A DNA stretch of 64,000 nt, from the NCBI GenBank assembly GCA_032716605.1, contig JAVRFV010002327.1:357260-421259 (forward strand). Direction: 5' to 3'. The number at the start of each line of letters is the position of its first letter. Position 1 is the first letter of the stretch. Source of the stretch: Paralithodes platypus. Taxonomy: Eukaryota; Arthropoda; Malacostraca; Decapoda; Lithodidae. This document shows positions 32,589 to 45,757 of the stretch, in pieces. Below the pieces are notes generated by a model. It did no database searches. It was not told the origin of the DNA and saw nothing but the letters and a program-made list of their open reading frames with translations. The position numbers were made by a program, and so were the translations under genes.

Positions 32589-35500
32589 AAGTCCAATGTC
32601 CAAAGTCCAATATCCAACAGTTTTCAGTTTTTTATTGGATATTCAACTCTAGGCTAATCAATATCTAGTAGTTTGAAAAAAAAAAAAATCAGTTTGAATG
32701 TCCAAAGTCCAATGTCCAAAGTCCATATCTAGTAGTTTAATATTTTTTTTTTTCAGTTTGAATGTCCAAAGTCCAATGTCCAAAGTCCAATATCCAACAG
32801 CTTTCAGTTTTTTATTGGATATTCAACTCTAGGCTAATCAATATCTAGTAGTTTGATTTTTTTTTTCTTTTTCAGTTTGAATGTCCAAAGTCCAATGTCC
32901 AAAGTCCATATCTAGTAGTTTAATTTTTTTTTTTCAGTTTGAATGTCCAAAGTCCAATGTCCAAAGTCCAATATCCAACAGTTTTCAGTTTTTTATTGGA
33001 TATTCAACTCTAGGCTAATCAATATCTAGTAGTTTGAAAAAAAAAAAAATTCAGTTTGAATGTCCAAAGTCCAATGTCCAAAGTCCATATCTAGTAGTTT
33101 AATATATTTTTGTTTTCAGTTTGAATGTCCAAAGTCCAATGTCCAAAGTCCAATATCCAACAGCTTTCAGTTTTTTATTGGATATTCAACTATAGGCTAA
33201 TCAATATCTAGTAGTTTGATTTTTTTTTTCAGTTTGAATGTCCAAAGTCCAATGTCCAAAGTCCATATCTAGTAGTTTAATATTTTTTTTTTTCAGTTTG
33301 AATGTCCAAAGTCCAATGTCCAAAGTCCAATATCCAACAGCTTTCAGTTTTTTATTGGATATTCAACTCTAGGCTAATCAATATCTATTAGTTTGATTTT
33401 TTTTCTTTTTCAGTTTGAATGTCCAAAGTCCAATGTCCAAAGTCCATATCTAGTAGTTTAATTTTTTTTTTCAGTTTGAATGTCCAAAGTCCAATGTCCA
33501 AAGTCCATATCTAGTAGTTTAATTTTTTTTTTTTTTCAGTTTGAATGTCCAAAGTCCAATGTCCAAAGTCCATATCTAGTAGTTTAATATTTTTTTTTTT
33601 CAGTTTGAATGTCCAAAGTCCAATGTCCAAAGTCCAATATCCAACAGCTTTCAGTTTTTTATTGGATATTCAACTCTAGGCTAATCAATATCTAGTAGTT
33701 TGAAAAAAAAAAAAAATTCAGTTTGAATGTCCAAAGTCCAATGTCCAAAGTCCATATCTAGTAGTTTAATATTTTTTTTTTTTTCAGTTTGAATGTCCAA
33801 AGTCCAATGTCCAAAGTCCATATCTAGTAGTTTAATATTTTTTTTTTTCAGTTTGAATGTCCAAAGTCCAATGTCCAAAGTCCAATATCCAACAGCTTTC
33901 AGTTTTTCATTGGATATTCAACTCTAGGCTAATCAATATCTAGTAGTTTGAAAAAAAAAAAAAAATCAGTTTGAATGTCCAAAGTCCAATGTCCAAAGTC
34001 CATATCTAGTAGTTTAATATTTTTTTTTTTTTCAGTTTGAATGTCCAAAGTCCAATGTCCAAAGTCCAATATCCAACAGCTTTCAGTTTTTTATTCGATA
34101 TTCAACTCTAGGCTAATCAATATCTAGTAGTTTGAAAAAAAAAAAATTCAGTTTGAATGTCCAAAGTCCAATGTCCAAAGTCCAATATCCAACACAGCTT
34201 TCAGTTTTTTATTGGATATTCAACTCTAGGCTAATCAATATCTAGTAGTTTGAAAAAAAAAAAAAAATTCAGTTTGAATGTCCAAAGTCCAATGTCCAAA
34301 GTCCATATCTAGTAGTTTAATATTTTTTTTTTTTTCAGTTTGAATGTCCAAAGTCCAATGTCCAAAGTCCAATATCCAACAGCTTTCAGTTTTTTATTGG
34401 ATATTCAACTCTAGGCTAATCAATATCTAGTAGTTTGAAAAAAAAAAAAATTCAGTTTGAATGTCCAAAGTCCAATGTCCAAAGTCCATATCTAGTAGTT
34501 TAATATTTTTTTTTTTTTCAGTTTGAATGTCCAAAGTCCAATGTCCAAAGTCCAATATCCAACAGCTTTCAGTTTTTTATTGGATATTCAACTCTAGGCT
34601 AATCAATATCTAGTAGTTTGAAAAAAAAAAAAAATTCAGTTTGAATGTCCAAAGTCCAATGTCCAAAGTCCATATCTAGTAGTTTAATATTTTTTTTTTT
34701 TTCAGTTTGAATGTCCAAAGTCCAATGTCCAAAGTCCAATATCCAACAGCTTTCAGTTTTTTATTGGATATTCAACTCTAGGCTAATCAATATCTAGTAG
34801 TTTGAAAAAAAAAAAAATTCAGTTGAATGTCCAAAGTCCAATGTCCAAAGTCCATATCTAGTAGTTTAATATTTTTTTTTTTTCAGTTTGAATGTCCAAA
34901 GTCCAATGTCCAAAGTCCAATATCCAACAGCTTTCAGTTTTTTATTGGATATTCAACTCTAGGCTAATCAATATCTAGTAGTTTGAAAAAAAAAAATTCA
35001 GTTTGAATGTCCAAAGTCCAATGTCCAAAGTCCATATCTAGTAGTTTAATTTTTTTTTTTTCAGTTTGAATGTCCAAAGTCCAATGTCCAAAGTCCATAT
35101 CTAGTAGTTTAATATTTTTTTTTTTTTCAGTTTGAATGTCCAAAGTCCAATGTCCAAAGTCCAATATCCAACAGCTTTCAGTTTTTTATTGGATATTCAA
35201 CTCTAGGCTAATCAATATCTAGTAGTTTGAAAAAAAAAAAAATTCAGTTTGAATGTCCAAAGTCCAATGTCCAAAGTCCATATCTAGTAGTTTAATATTT
35301 TTTTTTTTTCAGTTTGAATGTCCAAAGTCCAATGTCCAAAGTCCAATATCCAACAGCTTTCAGTTTTTTATTGGATATTCAACTCTAGGCTAATCAATAT
35401 CTAGTAGTTTGAAAAAAAAAAAAAATTCAGTTTGAATGTCCAAAGTCCAATGTCCAAAGTCAATATCTAGTAGTTTAATATTTTTTTTTTTCAGTTTGAA

Positions 35501-38500
35501 TGTCCAAAGTCCAATGTCCAAAGTCCATATCTAGTAGTTTTTTTTTTTTTTCAGTTTGAATGTCCAAAGTCCAATGTCCAAAGTCCAATATCCAACAGCT
35601 TTCAGTTTTTATTGGATATTCAACTCTAGGCTAATCAATATCTAGTAGTTTGAAAAAAAAAAAAAAATTCAGTTTGAATGTCCAAAGTCCAATGTCCAAA
35701 GTCCATATCTAGTAGTTTAATATTTTTTTTTTTTTCAGTTTGAATGTCCAAAGTCCAATGTCCAAAGTCCAATATCCAACAGCTTTCAGTTTTTTATTGG
35801 ATATTCAACTCTAGGCTAATCAATATCTAGTAGTTTGAAAAAAAAAAAAAAATTCAGTTTGAATGTCCAAAGTCCAATGTCCAAAGTCCATATCTAGTAG
35901 TTTAATATTTTTTTTTTCAGTTTGAATGTCCAAAGTCCAATGTCCAAAGTCCATATCTAGTAGTTTAATATTTTTTTTTTTTTCAGTTTGAATGTCCAAA
36001 GTCCAATGTCCAAAGTCCAATATCCAACAGCTTTCAGTTTTTCATTGGATATTCAACTCTAGGCTAATCAATATCTAGTAGTTTGAAAAAAAAAAAAAAT
36101 TCAGTTTGAATGTCCAAAGTCCAATGTCCAAAGTCCATATCTAGTAGTTTAATATTTTTTTTTTTTCAGTTTGAATGTCCAAAGTCCAATGTCCAAAGTC
36201 CAATATCCAACAGCTTTCAGTTTTTTATTCGATATTCAACTCTAGGCTAATCAATATCTAGTAGTTTGAAAAAAAAAAAAAATTCAGTTTGAATGTCCAA
36301 AGTCCAATGTCCAAAGTCCAATATCCAACAGCTTTCAGTTTTTTATTGGATATTCAACTCTAGGCTAATCAATATCTAGTAGTTTGAAAAAAAAAAAAAA
36401 TTCAGTTTGAATGTCCAAAGTCCAATGTCCAAAGTCCATATCTAGTAGTTTAATATTTTTTTTTTTTCAGTTTGAATGTCCAAAGTCCAATGTCCAAAGT
36501 CCAATATCCAACAGCTTTCAGTTTTTTATTGGATATTCAACTCTAGGCTAATCAATATCTAGTAGTTTGAAAAAAAAAAATTCAGTTTGAATGTCCAAAG
36601 TCCAATGTCCAAAGTCCATATCTAGTAGTTTAATATTTTTTTTTTTTCAGTTTGAATGTCCAAAGTCCAATGTCCAAAGTCCAATATCCAACAGCTTTCA
36701 GTTTTTTATTGGATATTCAACTCTAGGCTAATCAATATCTAGTAGTTTGAAAAAAAAAAAAAATTCAGTTTGAATGTCCAAAGTCCAATGTCCAAAGTCC
36801 ATATCTAGTAGTTTAATATTTTTTTTTTTTTTCAGTTTGAATGTCCAAAGTCCAATGTCCAAAGTCCAATATCCAACAGCTTTCAGTTTTTTATTGGATA
36901 TTCAACTCTAGGCTAATCAATATCTAGTAGTTTGAAAAAAAAAAAAAATTCAGTTGAATGTCCAAAGTCCAATGTCCAAAGTCCATATCTAGTAGTTTAA
37001 TATTTTTGTTTTGTTCAGTTTGAATGTCCAAAGTCCAATGTCCAAAGTCCAATATCCAACAGCTTTCAGTTTTTTATTGGATATTCAACTCTAGGCTAAT
37101 CAATATCTAGTAGTTTGAAAAAAAAAAAAATTCAGTTTGAATGTCCAAAGTCCAATGTCCAAAGTCCATATCTAGTAGTTTAATATTTTTTTTTTTTCAG
37201 TTTGAATGTCCAAAGTCCAATGTCCAAAGTCCATATCTAGTAGTTTAATATTTTTTTTTTTTCAGTTTGAATGTCCAAAGTCCAATGTCCAAAGTCCAAT
37301 ATCCAACAGCTTTCAGTTTTTTATTGGATATTCAACTCTAGGCTAATCAATATCTAGTAGTTTGAAAAAAAAAAAATTCAGTTTGAATGTCCAAAGTCCA
37401 ATGTCCAAAGTCCATATCTAGTAGTTTAATATTTTTTTTTTTTTCAGTTTGAATGTCCAAAGTCCAATGTCCAAAGTCCAATATCCAACAGCTTTCAGTT
37501 TTTTATTGGATATTCAACTCTAGGCTAATCAATATCTAGTAGTTTGAAAAAAAAAAAAAATTCAGTTTGAATGTCCAAAGTCCAATGTCCAAAGTCAATA
37601 TCTAGTAGTTTAATATTTTTTTTTTTTTCAGTTTGAATGTCCAAAGTCCAATGTCCAAAGTCCATATCTAGTAGTTTAATATTTTTTTTTTTTCAGTTTG
37701 AATGTCCAAAGTCCAATGTCCAAAGTCCAATATCCAACAGCTTTCAGTTTTTTATTGGATATTCAACTCTAGGCTAATCAATATCTAGTAGTTTGAAAAA
37801 AAAAAAAAATTCAGTTTGAATGTCCAAAGTCCAATGTCCAAAGTCCATATCTAGTAGTTTAATATTTTTTTTTTTTTCAGTTTGAATGTCCAAAGTCCAA
37901 TGTCCAAAGTCCAATATCCAACAGCTTTCAGTTTTTTATTGGATATTCAACTCTAGGCTAATCAATATCTAGTAGTTTGAAAAAAAAAAAAAATTCAGTT
38001 TGAATGTCCAAAGTCCAATGTCCAAAGTCCATATCTAGTAGTTTAATATTTTTTTTTTTCAGTTTGAATGTCCAAAGTCCAATGTCCAAAGTCCAATATC
38101 CAACAGCTTTCAGTTTTTTATTGGATATTCAACTCTAGGCTAATCAATATCTAGTAGTTTGATTTTTTTTTCAGTTTGAATGTCCAAAGTCCAATGTCCA
38201 AAGTCCAATATCCAACAGCTTTCAGTTTTATTGGATATTCAACTCTAGGCTAATCAATATCTAGTAGTTTGAAAAAAAAAAAATTCAGTTTGAATGTCCA
38301 AAGTCCAATGTCCAAAGTCCAATATCCAACAGCTTTCAGTTTTTTATTGGATATTCAACTCTAGGCTAATCAATATCTAGTAGTTTGAAAAAAAAAAAAA
38401 TTCAGTTTGAATGTCCAAAGTCCAATGTCCAAAGTCCATATCTAGTAGTTTAATATTTTTTTTTTTTCAGTTTGAATGTCCAAAGTCCAATGTCCAAAGT

Positions 38501-41500
38501 CCAATATCCAACAGCTTTCAGTTTTTTATTGGATATTCAACTCTAGGCTAATCAATATCTAGTAGTTTGAAAAAAAAAAAATTCAGTTTGAATGTCCAAA
38601 GTCCAATGTCCAAAGTCCATATCTAGTAGTTTAATATTTTTTTTTTTTTCAGTTTGAATGTCCAAAGTCCAATGTCCAAAGTCCAATATCCAACAGCTTT
38701 CAGTTTTTTATTGGATATTCAACTCTAGGCTAATCAATATCTAGTAGTTTGAAAAAAAAAAAAAATTCAGTTTGAATGTCCAAAGTCCAATGTCCAAAGT
38801 CCATATCTAGTAGTTTAATATTTTTTTTTTTTTCAGTTTGAATGTCCAAAGTCCAATGTCCAAAGTCCAATATCCAACAGCTTTCAGTTTTTTATTGGAT
38901 ATTCAACTCTAGGCTAATCAATATCTAGTAGTTTGAAAAAAAAAAATTCAGTTTGAATGTCCAAAGTCCAATGTCCAAAGTCCATATCTAGTAGTTTAAT
39001 ATTTTTTTTTTTTCAGTTTGAATGTCCAAAGTCCAATGTCCAAAGTCCAATATCCAACAGCTTTCAGTTTTTTATTGGATATTCAACTCTAGGCTAATCA
39101 ATATCTAGTAGTTTGAAAAAAAAAAATTCAGTTTGAATGTCCAAAGTCCAATGTCCAAAGTCCATATCTAGTAGTTTAATATTTTTTTTTTTCAGTTTGA
39201 ATGTCCAAAGTCCAATGTCCAAAGTCCATATCTAGTAGTTTAATTTTTTTTTTTTTTTCAGTTTGAATGTCCAAAGTCCAATGTCCAAAGTCCAATATCC
39301 AACAGCTTTCAGTTTTTTATTGGATATTCAACTCTAGGCTAATCAATATCTAGTAGTTTGAAAAAAAAAAAAATTCAGTTTGAATGTCCAAAGTCCAATG
39401 TCCAAAGTCCATATCTAGTAGTTTAATATTTTTTTTTTTTCAGTTTGAATGTCCAAAGTCCAATGTCCAAAGTCCAATATCCAACAGCTTTCAGTTTTTA
39501 TTGGATATTCAACTCTAGGCTAATCAATATCTAGTAGTTTGAAAACAAAAAAAAAATTCAGTTTGAATGTCCAAAGTCCAATGTCCAAAGTCCATATCTA
39601 GTAGTTTAATATTTTTTTTTTTTCAGTTTGAATGTCCAAAGTCCAATGTCCAAAGTCCAATATCCAACAGCTTTCAGTTTTTTATTGGATATTCAACTCT
39701 AGGCTAATCAATATCTAGTAGTTTGAAAAAAAAAAAATTCAGTTTGAATGTCCAAAGTCCAATGTCCAAAGTCCATATCTAGTAGTTTAATATTTTTTTT
39801 TTTTCAGTTTGAATGTCCAAAGTCCAATGTCCAAAGTCCAATATCCAACAGCTTTCAGTTTTTTATTGGATATTCAACTCTAGGCTAATCAATATCTAGT
39901 AGTTTGAAAAAAAAAAATTCAGTTTGAATGTCCAAAGTCCAATGTCCAAAGTCCATATCTAGTAGTTTAATATTTTTTTTTTTCAGTTTGAATGTCCAAA
40001 GTCCAATGTCCAAAGTCCAATATCCAACAGCTTTCAGTTTTTTATTGGATATTCAACTATAGGCTAATCAATATCTAGTAGTTTGATTTTTTTTTTCAGT
40101 TTGAATGTCCAAAGTCCAATGTCCAAAGTCCATATCTAGTAGTTTAATATTTTTTTTTCAGTTTGAATGTCCAAAGTCCAATGTCCAAAGTCCAATATCC
40201 AACAGCTTTCAGTTTTTTATTGGATATTCAACTCTAGGCTAATCAATATCTATTAGTTTGATTTTTTTTCTTTTTCAGTTTGAATGTCCAAAGTCCAATG
40301 TCCAAAGTCCATATCTAGTAGTTTAATTTTTTTTTTTTTCAGTTTGAATGTCCAAAGTCCAATGTCCAAAGTCCATATCTAGTAGTTTAATATTTTTTTT
40401 TTTTTTTTCAGTTTGAATGTCCAAAGTCCAATGTCCAAAGTCCATATCTAGTAGTTTAATATTTTTTTTTTTTCAGTTTGAATGTCCAAAGTCCAATGTC
40501 CAAAGTCCAATATCCAACAGCTTTCAGTTTTTTATTGGATATTCAACTCTAGGCTAATCAATATCTAGTAGTTTGAAAAAAAAAAAAATTCAGTTTGAAT
40601 GTCCAAAGTCCAATGTCCAAAGTCCATATCTAGTAGTTTAATATTTTTTTTTTTTCAGTTTGAATGTCCAAAGTCCAATGTCCAAAGTCCATATCTAGTA
40701 GTTTAATATTTTTTTTTTTTCAGTTTGAATGTCCAAAGTCCAATGTCCAAAGTCCAATATCCAACAGCTTTCAGTTTTTTATTGGATATTCAACTCTAGG
40801 CTAATCAATATCTAGTAGTTTGAAAAAAAAAAATTCAGTTTGAATGTCCAAAGTCCAATGTCCAAAGTCCATATCTAGTAGTTTAATATTTTTTTTTTTT
40901 TTTCAGTTTGAATGTCCAAAGTCCAATGTCCAAAGTCCATATCTAGTAGTTTAATATTTTTTTTTTTCAGTTTGAATGTCCAAAGTCCAATGTCCAAAGT
41001 CCAATATCCAACAGCTTTCAGTTTTTTATTGGATATTCAACTCTAGGCTAATCAATATCTAGTAGTTTGAAAAAAAAAAAAAATTCAGTTTGAATGTCCA
41101 AAGTCCAATGTCCAAAGTCCATATCTAGTAGTTTAATATTTTTTTTTTTTCAGTTTGAATGTCCAAAGTCCAATGTCCAAAGTCCAATATCCAACAGCTT
41201 TCAGTTTTTATTGGATATTCAACTCTAGGCTAATCAATATCTAGTAGTTTGAAAAAAAAAAAAAATTCAGTTTGAATGTCCAAAGTCCAATGTCCAAAGT
41301 CCATATCTAGTAGTTTAATAATTTTTTTTTTTTTCAGTTTTGAATGTCCAAAGTCCAATGTCCAAAGTCCAATATCCAACAGCTTTCAGTTTTTTATTGG
41401 ATATTCAACTCTAGGCTAATCAATATCTAGTAGTTTGAAAAAAAAAAAAATTCAGTTTGAATGTCCAAAGTCCAATGTCCAAAGTCCATATCTAGTAGTT

Positions 41501-43254
41501 TAATATTTTTTTTTTTTCAGTTTGAATGTCCAAAGTCCAATGTCCAAAGTCCAATATCCAACAGCTTTCAGTTTTTTATTGGATATTCAACTCTAGGCTA
41601 ATCAATATCTAGTAGTTTGAAAAAAAAAAAAAATTCAGTTTGAATGTCCAAAGTCCAATGTCCAAAGTCCATATCTAGTAGTTTAATATTTTTTTTTTTT
41701 CAGTTTGAATGTCCAAAGTCCAATGTCCAAAGTCCAATATCCAACAGCTTTCAGTTTTTTATTGGATATTCAACTCTAGGCTAATCAATATCTAGTAGTT
41801 TGAAAAAAAAAAAAATTCAGTTTGAATGTCCAAAGTCCAATGTCCAAAGTCCATATCTAGTAGTTTAATATTTTTTTTTTTTTCAGTTTGAATGTCCAAA
41901 GTCCAATGTCCAAAGTCCAATATCCAACAGCTTTCAGTTTTTTATTGGATATTCAACTCTAGGCTAATCAATATCTAGTAGTTTGAAAAAAAAAAAAAAA
42001 ATTCAGTTTGAATGTCCAAAGTCCAATGTCCAAAGTCCATATCTAGTAGTTTAATATTTTTTTTTTTTTCAGTTTGAATCCAAAGTTGAATGTCCAAAGT
42101 CCAATGTCCAAAGTCCAATATCCAACAGCTTTCAGTTTTTTATTGGATATTCAACTCTAGGCTAATCAATATCTAGTAGTTTGAAAAAAAAAAAAAAATT
42201 CAGTTTGAATGTCCAAAGTCCAATGTCCAAAGTCCATATCTAGTAGTTTAATATTTTTTTTTTTTCAGTTTGAATGTCCAAAGTCCAATGTCCAAAGTCC
42301 AATATCCAACAGCTTTCAGTTTTTTATTGGATATTCAACTCTAGGCTAATCAATATCTAGTAGTTTGAAAAAAAAAAAAAAAAATTCAGTTTGAATGTCC
42401 AAAGTCCAATGTCCAAAGTCCATATCTAGTAGTTTAATATTTTTTTTTTTTCAGTTTGAATGTCCAAAGTCCAATGTCCAAAGTCCAATATCCAACAGCT
42501 TTCAGTTTTTTATTGGATATTCAACTCTAGGCTAATCAATATCTAGTAGTTTGAAAAAAAAAAAAAAAAAATTCAGTTTGAATGTCCAAAGTCCAATGTC
42601 CAAAGTCCATATCTAGTAGTTTAATATTTTTTTTTTTTCAGTTTGAATGTCCAAAGTCCAATGTCCAAAGTCCAATATCCAACAGCTTTCAGTTTTTTAT
42701 TGGATATTCAACTCTAGGCTAATCAATATCTAGTAGTTTGAAAAAAAAAAAAATTCAGTTTGAATGTCCAAAGTCCAATGTCCAAAGTCCATATCTAGTA
42801 GTTTATTTTTTTTTTTTTTTCAGTTTGAATGTCCAAAGTCCAATGTCCAAAGTCCAATATCCAACAGCTTTCAGTTTTTTATTGGATATTCAACTCTAGG
42901 CTAATCAATATCTTTGAAAAAAAAAAAAATCAGTTTGAATGTCCAAAGTCCAATGTCCAAAGTCCATATCTAGTAGTTTTATATTTTTTTTTTTTTCAGT
43001 TTGAATGTCCAAAGTCCAATGTCCAAAGTCCAATATCCAACAGCTTTCAGTTTTTTATTGGATATTCAACTCTAGGCTAATCAATATCTAGTAGTTTGAA
43101 AAAAAAAAAAAAATTCAGTTTGAATGTCCAAAGTCCAATGTCCAAAGTCCATATCTAGTAGTTTAATATTTTGTTTTTTCTGTTTGAATGTCCAATGTCC
43201 AATGTCCAAAGTCCAATATCCAACAGTTTTCAGGATTCTATTGGATATTCAGGA
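32589..43254. repeat. 10.6-kb satellite array of alternating long and short monomers
   Basis: Two related monomers, mostly alternating, fill the region. The long one (about 116 bp) runs GTTTGAATGTCCAAAGTCCA, then TGTCCAAAGTCCAATATCCA, ACAGCTTTCAGTTTTTTATT, GGATATTCAACTCTAGGCTA and ATCAATATCTAGTAGTTTGA. It ends in a run of 10-17 A. The short one (about 66 bp) has the same start but jumps from AAAGTCCA to TATCTAGTAGTTTAATA and ends in a run of T followed by CAG. The usual higher-order unit is about 183 bp; in places two or three short monomers follow each other. Inside each monomer the TCCAAAG/TCCAATG words have a 7-bp period. Copies are almost identical apart from homopolymer length. Open frames here (for example MDFGHWTLDIQTE-type peptides on the minus strand) are artefacts. 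Confidence 0.97.
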
Positions 43255-43638
43255 ATTTCGGGATCATCGGTATTTACTATGGCTTGTTATTCCATAACAA
43301 TAGGCTACCGGTATATAAAATTATGTATTTTCTGGTTAACATTACTTATAATATGAATTTTAATTGTGTGATAATAGATTTACCAATAAATATTAAATAC
43401 AACATAAATAATATACGTATTGATCATACTAAACGTATCTAAGCAAACCAGCTTGCTTCGTTCAAGATCGCTTGAGATTCGTCGCTTTGTTTACATCCGA
43501 ATGTCCAATGTCCAAAGTCCAATATCCAACAACTTTCAGCCAGCTGAAGGTCACTTCCCCTCCTGCCGCCGCAACAACAAGGTCTAACTTGCCTCTCCTA
43601 CAGTCCTACTTGATGGTACGTGCTACTCAACCCTGAAG
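43255..43638. other. Region upstream of the SANT-like gene, with one isolated satellite monomer
   Basis: A TATA-like CCGGTATATAAAATT lies at about 43303. At 43498-43540 the words CGAATGTCCAATGTCCAAAG, TCCAATATCCAAC and ACTTTCAGC match the start of the long satellite monomer, 245 bases outside the array. The region may hold the 5' flank or terminus of the Harbinger element. No terminal inverted repeat was found. Confidence 0.5.
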
Positions 43639-44645
43639 ATGGAGCATGAAAGATCAATTCCTATTACAAAGGCAGAGAGTTATTTGTTTCAGGACTTTAT
43701 TAAGGAAGAGAGCATACTTAAAAGTAAGGAGACGGATGGACGAGTTTGCTTGTTAAAGAAGCAGGCTTGGGAGCGGATAAGCACAAAAATGAATGCAGAA
43801 GGTTTGGGTCCACCCAGGACTGTAGCCCAATACAGAAAATTTTGGGACCGCATGAAAATGAAGTAAGTGTAGGCCTAGCCTACATAGTGATTTGCTTACC
43901 TTAGGTGAATAGGCATAGGCCTAGTTATCCTAGTACAATTTTTACAAATCAAGTTGCCAAGTTTTAGTAAAAGTAGATGAAAGCATGGCATGGGGTACTG
44001 ATTTTGTTTTGTTGGGGCACTGAGCAGCAACAGACAATTTTAGTCTTAGCCTATCATGTCATAGGCCTATATTACTTCTGGAGGGGTGAGCCTGAGCATT
44101 TTGTAGCTAGGCCTAGGCTATACAACATAGCCTAGCCAGTATAACTCCATTTATTGGTCACCAATTATTTTGACATAGGGCCTATTTGAAGACAGATATG
44201 GAATCTATATGCTCTAAGCATCATATTAAAATTAGTTTCAACCCTCGGCAAAACCTATTAACAAAACCGGTAACAACATGTCTACCTACCGTAAAATGGT
44301 TGTCAATACTCTCTTATAGAATAATATAATAGACGGCACGGCTTTCAGCGACGCCATTTTTTCGTGAACTGGAGAGCTTTATCCTTCAACTTTTGTAATA
44401 CTATCACGCCATCTGCCAATCCTCATTGGAAATACTGAGTTTCATTTCCTACCTCCTGCGCAATACGTCACGAGACACTTCTGGATTCTTATTGGGGTTT
44501 TTTTCTGACCACGTCATTAAACTCATAGATTCCGTCACGCATACAACCAGCAACCTATCAGGTGAGTTTATTGACCTTGATTACGTCATTGCACTGAACC
44601 AATCACAGATACACACCTTCATTTAAGTCTCTCCTCACTTTAGTC

Positions 44646-44843
44646 ATGGACGCCGCTTGTAATGGTTCTTCACCCCTCCCACATTCAGTGATTATTGACA
44701 CTACAAGGAACAATAGTGCAGCCCTTAAGGTTTTTACTGACCATGGTTGTTTGCCTACCTCTGTTTCCTGCAAACTCTGCTCAAACGAATGTTACTATTA
44801 TGAACCGGCAGACCAGTGGCGATGCGGTCATTATTGGTTTTGA
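44646..44843 (+). pseudogene. Cys-rich fragment resembling a Merlin/ISXO2-type transposase N-terminus
   Basis: The frame reads ALKVFTDHGCLPTSVSCKLC, then SNECYYYEPADQWRCGHYWF and stop. The pattern (phe-rich helix, HGCLP, CxxC, aromatic pair, D-QWRC) resembles the zinc-ribbon start of ISXO2/Merlin-family transposases. No catalytic domain follows. With only 66 codons the assignment is tentative. Confidence 0.35.
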
Positions 44844-45103
44844 AATAAAACCACTACTCGTCGTAACTCCTCGTCGAAAACGTGGACGCATCTCTTCCCC
44901 ACCTACTCCCTCCACATCTCAATAAGGTATGCAATTAGGCTAGGCTACGCTTTCATATTTTCGCGGGTTTAAAAACGGCGAAAACAAAATTATGTAAGCA
45001 AAACTTGGCTCGTGTTTTAAGGTATTTCTGTAATTGTTTTATCGAAGTCCTCTTTTTTTCTAGTTATTAAAAACGTATTCTATGGTGTATTATATGGTAT
45101 TAT

Positions 45104-45556
45104 TCTATAATTGCACCTATACGAGCTAAACAAATTATTATTCTATTTAACAGGAAGGTACGACGAGGTAAGTGATGTGGTATAGGTGGCAATATGCGGA
45201 AATGGATTATAAGGGCATTCTGCCCCCCTCTTATCCCCTTACGAAAATCTACGGTTATTCACTCCACCCCAACTGAATTTCTACCGTTTTACCCAACCAG
45301 CGGGGGTGTGGGGGCGGCAGCCCCCACCCATAATACTAGGTTAGGTTAGGTAAGGTTGTTAGGTTAGGCTAATGTCTCTCTGAAACATTGTAAATCCGTG
45401 TCGCATCTAGATTGATAGCCTTTTGTCAGAGGGGGGCGGAATGCCCTTATAATCTATTTCCGCATATTGCCACCTATACCACATCACTTACCTCGTCGTA
45501 CCTTCCTGTTAAATACAATAATAATTTGTTTAGCTCGTATAGGTGCAATTATAGAA
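45104..45556. mobile_element. Foldback element with 127-bp inverted arms
   Basis: Left arm 45104-45230 and right arm 45429-45556 are near-perfect reverse complements. The outer end is TTCTATAATTGCACCTATAC, the middle GGTACGACGAGGTAAGTGAT and the inner end GGCATTCTGCCCCCCTC (one arm has T for C). The 198-base centre carries a GGGGGCGGCAGCCCCC hairpin and a short TTAGG run. No transposase is encoded. Confidence 0.85.
45301..45370 (+). repeat. G/C hairpin followed by TTAGG-type run, copy 1
   Basis: GTGGGGGCGGCAGCCCCCAC can fold into a tight hairpin. It is followed by CCATAATACTAGG and a GGTTA run. Copies 2 and 3 follow at 45692-45757 and 45899-45980. Confidence 0.7.
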
Positions 45557-45691
45557 ATTTACCTATTATATGATACATAGAAGCAATAGAACTGTTCAAA
45601 TGACCTGGGAAGTGTATATTAAACCAAATACAAAACTTTGAATAATGAGGTAAGAGATATGTGTTTTTTTTCACTTTTCATCCCAAGACCA

Positions 45692-45757
45692 GTGGGGGTC
45701 TGGGGGCAGCAGCCCCCAGGATGCCCAGGTTAGGTTAGGTTAGGTTAGGTTAGGTTA
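45692..45757 (+). repeat. G/C hairpin followed by (GGTTA)6, copy 2
   Basis: GGGGGCAGCAGCCCCC is followed by GGATGCCC and six consecutive GGTTA units (about 45728-45757). TTAGG is the ancestral arthropod telomere repeat, so this is an interstitial telomere-like run. Confidence 0.75.

Noticed and set aside
33681..36020. Minus-strand open frames with repeated FGHWTLDIQTE peptides
   Set aside because: They are translations of the satellite array. Homopolymer length varies between copies, so frames open and close at random.
32589..43254. CRISPR array
   Set aside because: There are no unique spacers of constant length. Both monomers are entirely repetitive, the host is eukaryotic and no cas genes are present.
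45728..45757. True telomere end
   Set aside because: Only about 30 bases of TTAGG-type repeat, flanked on both sides by ordinary intron sequence. It is an interstitial run.
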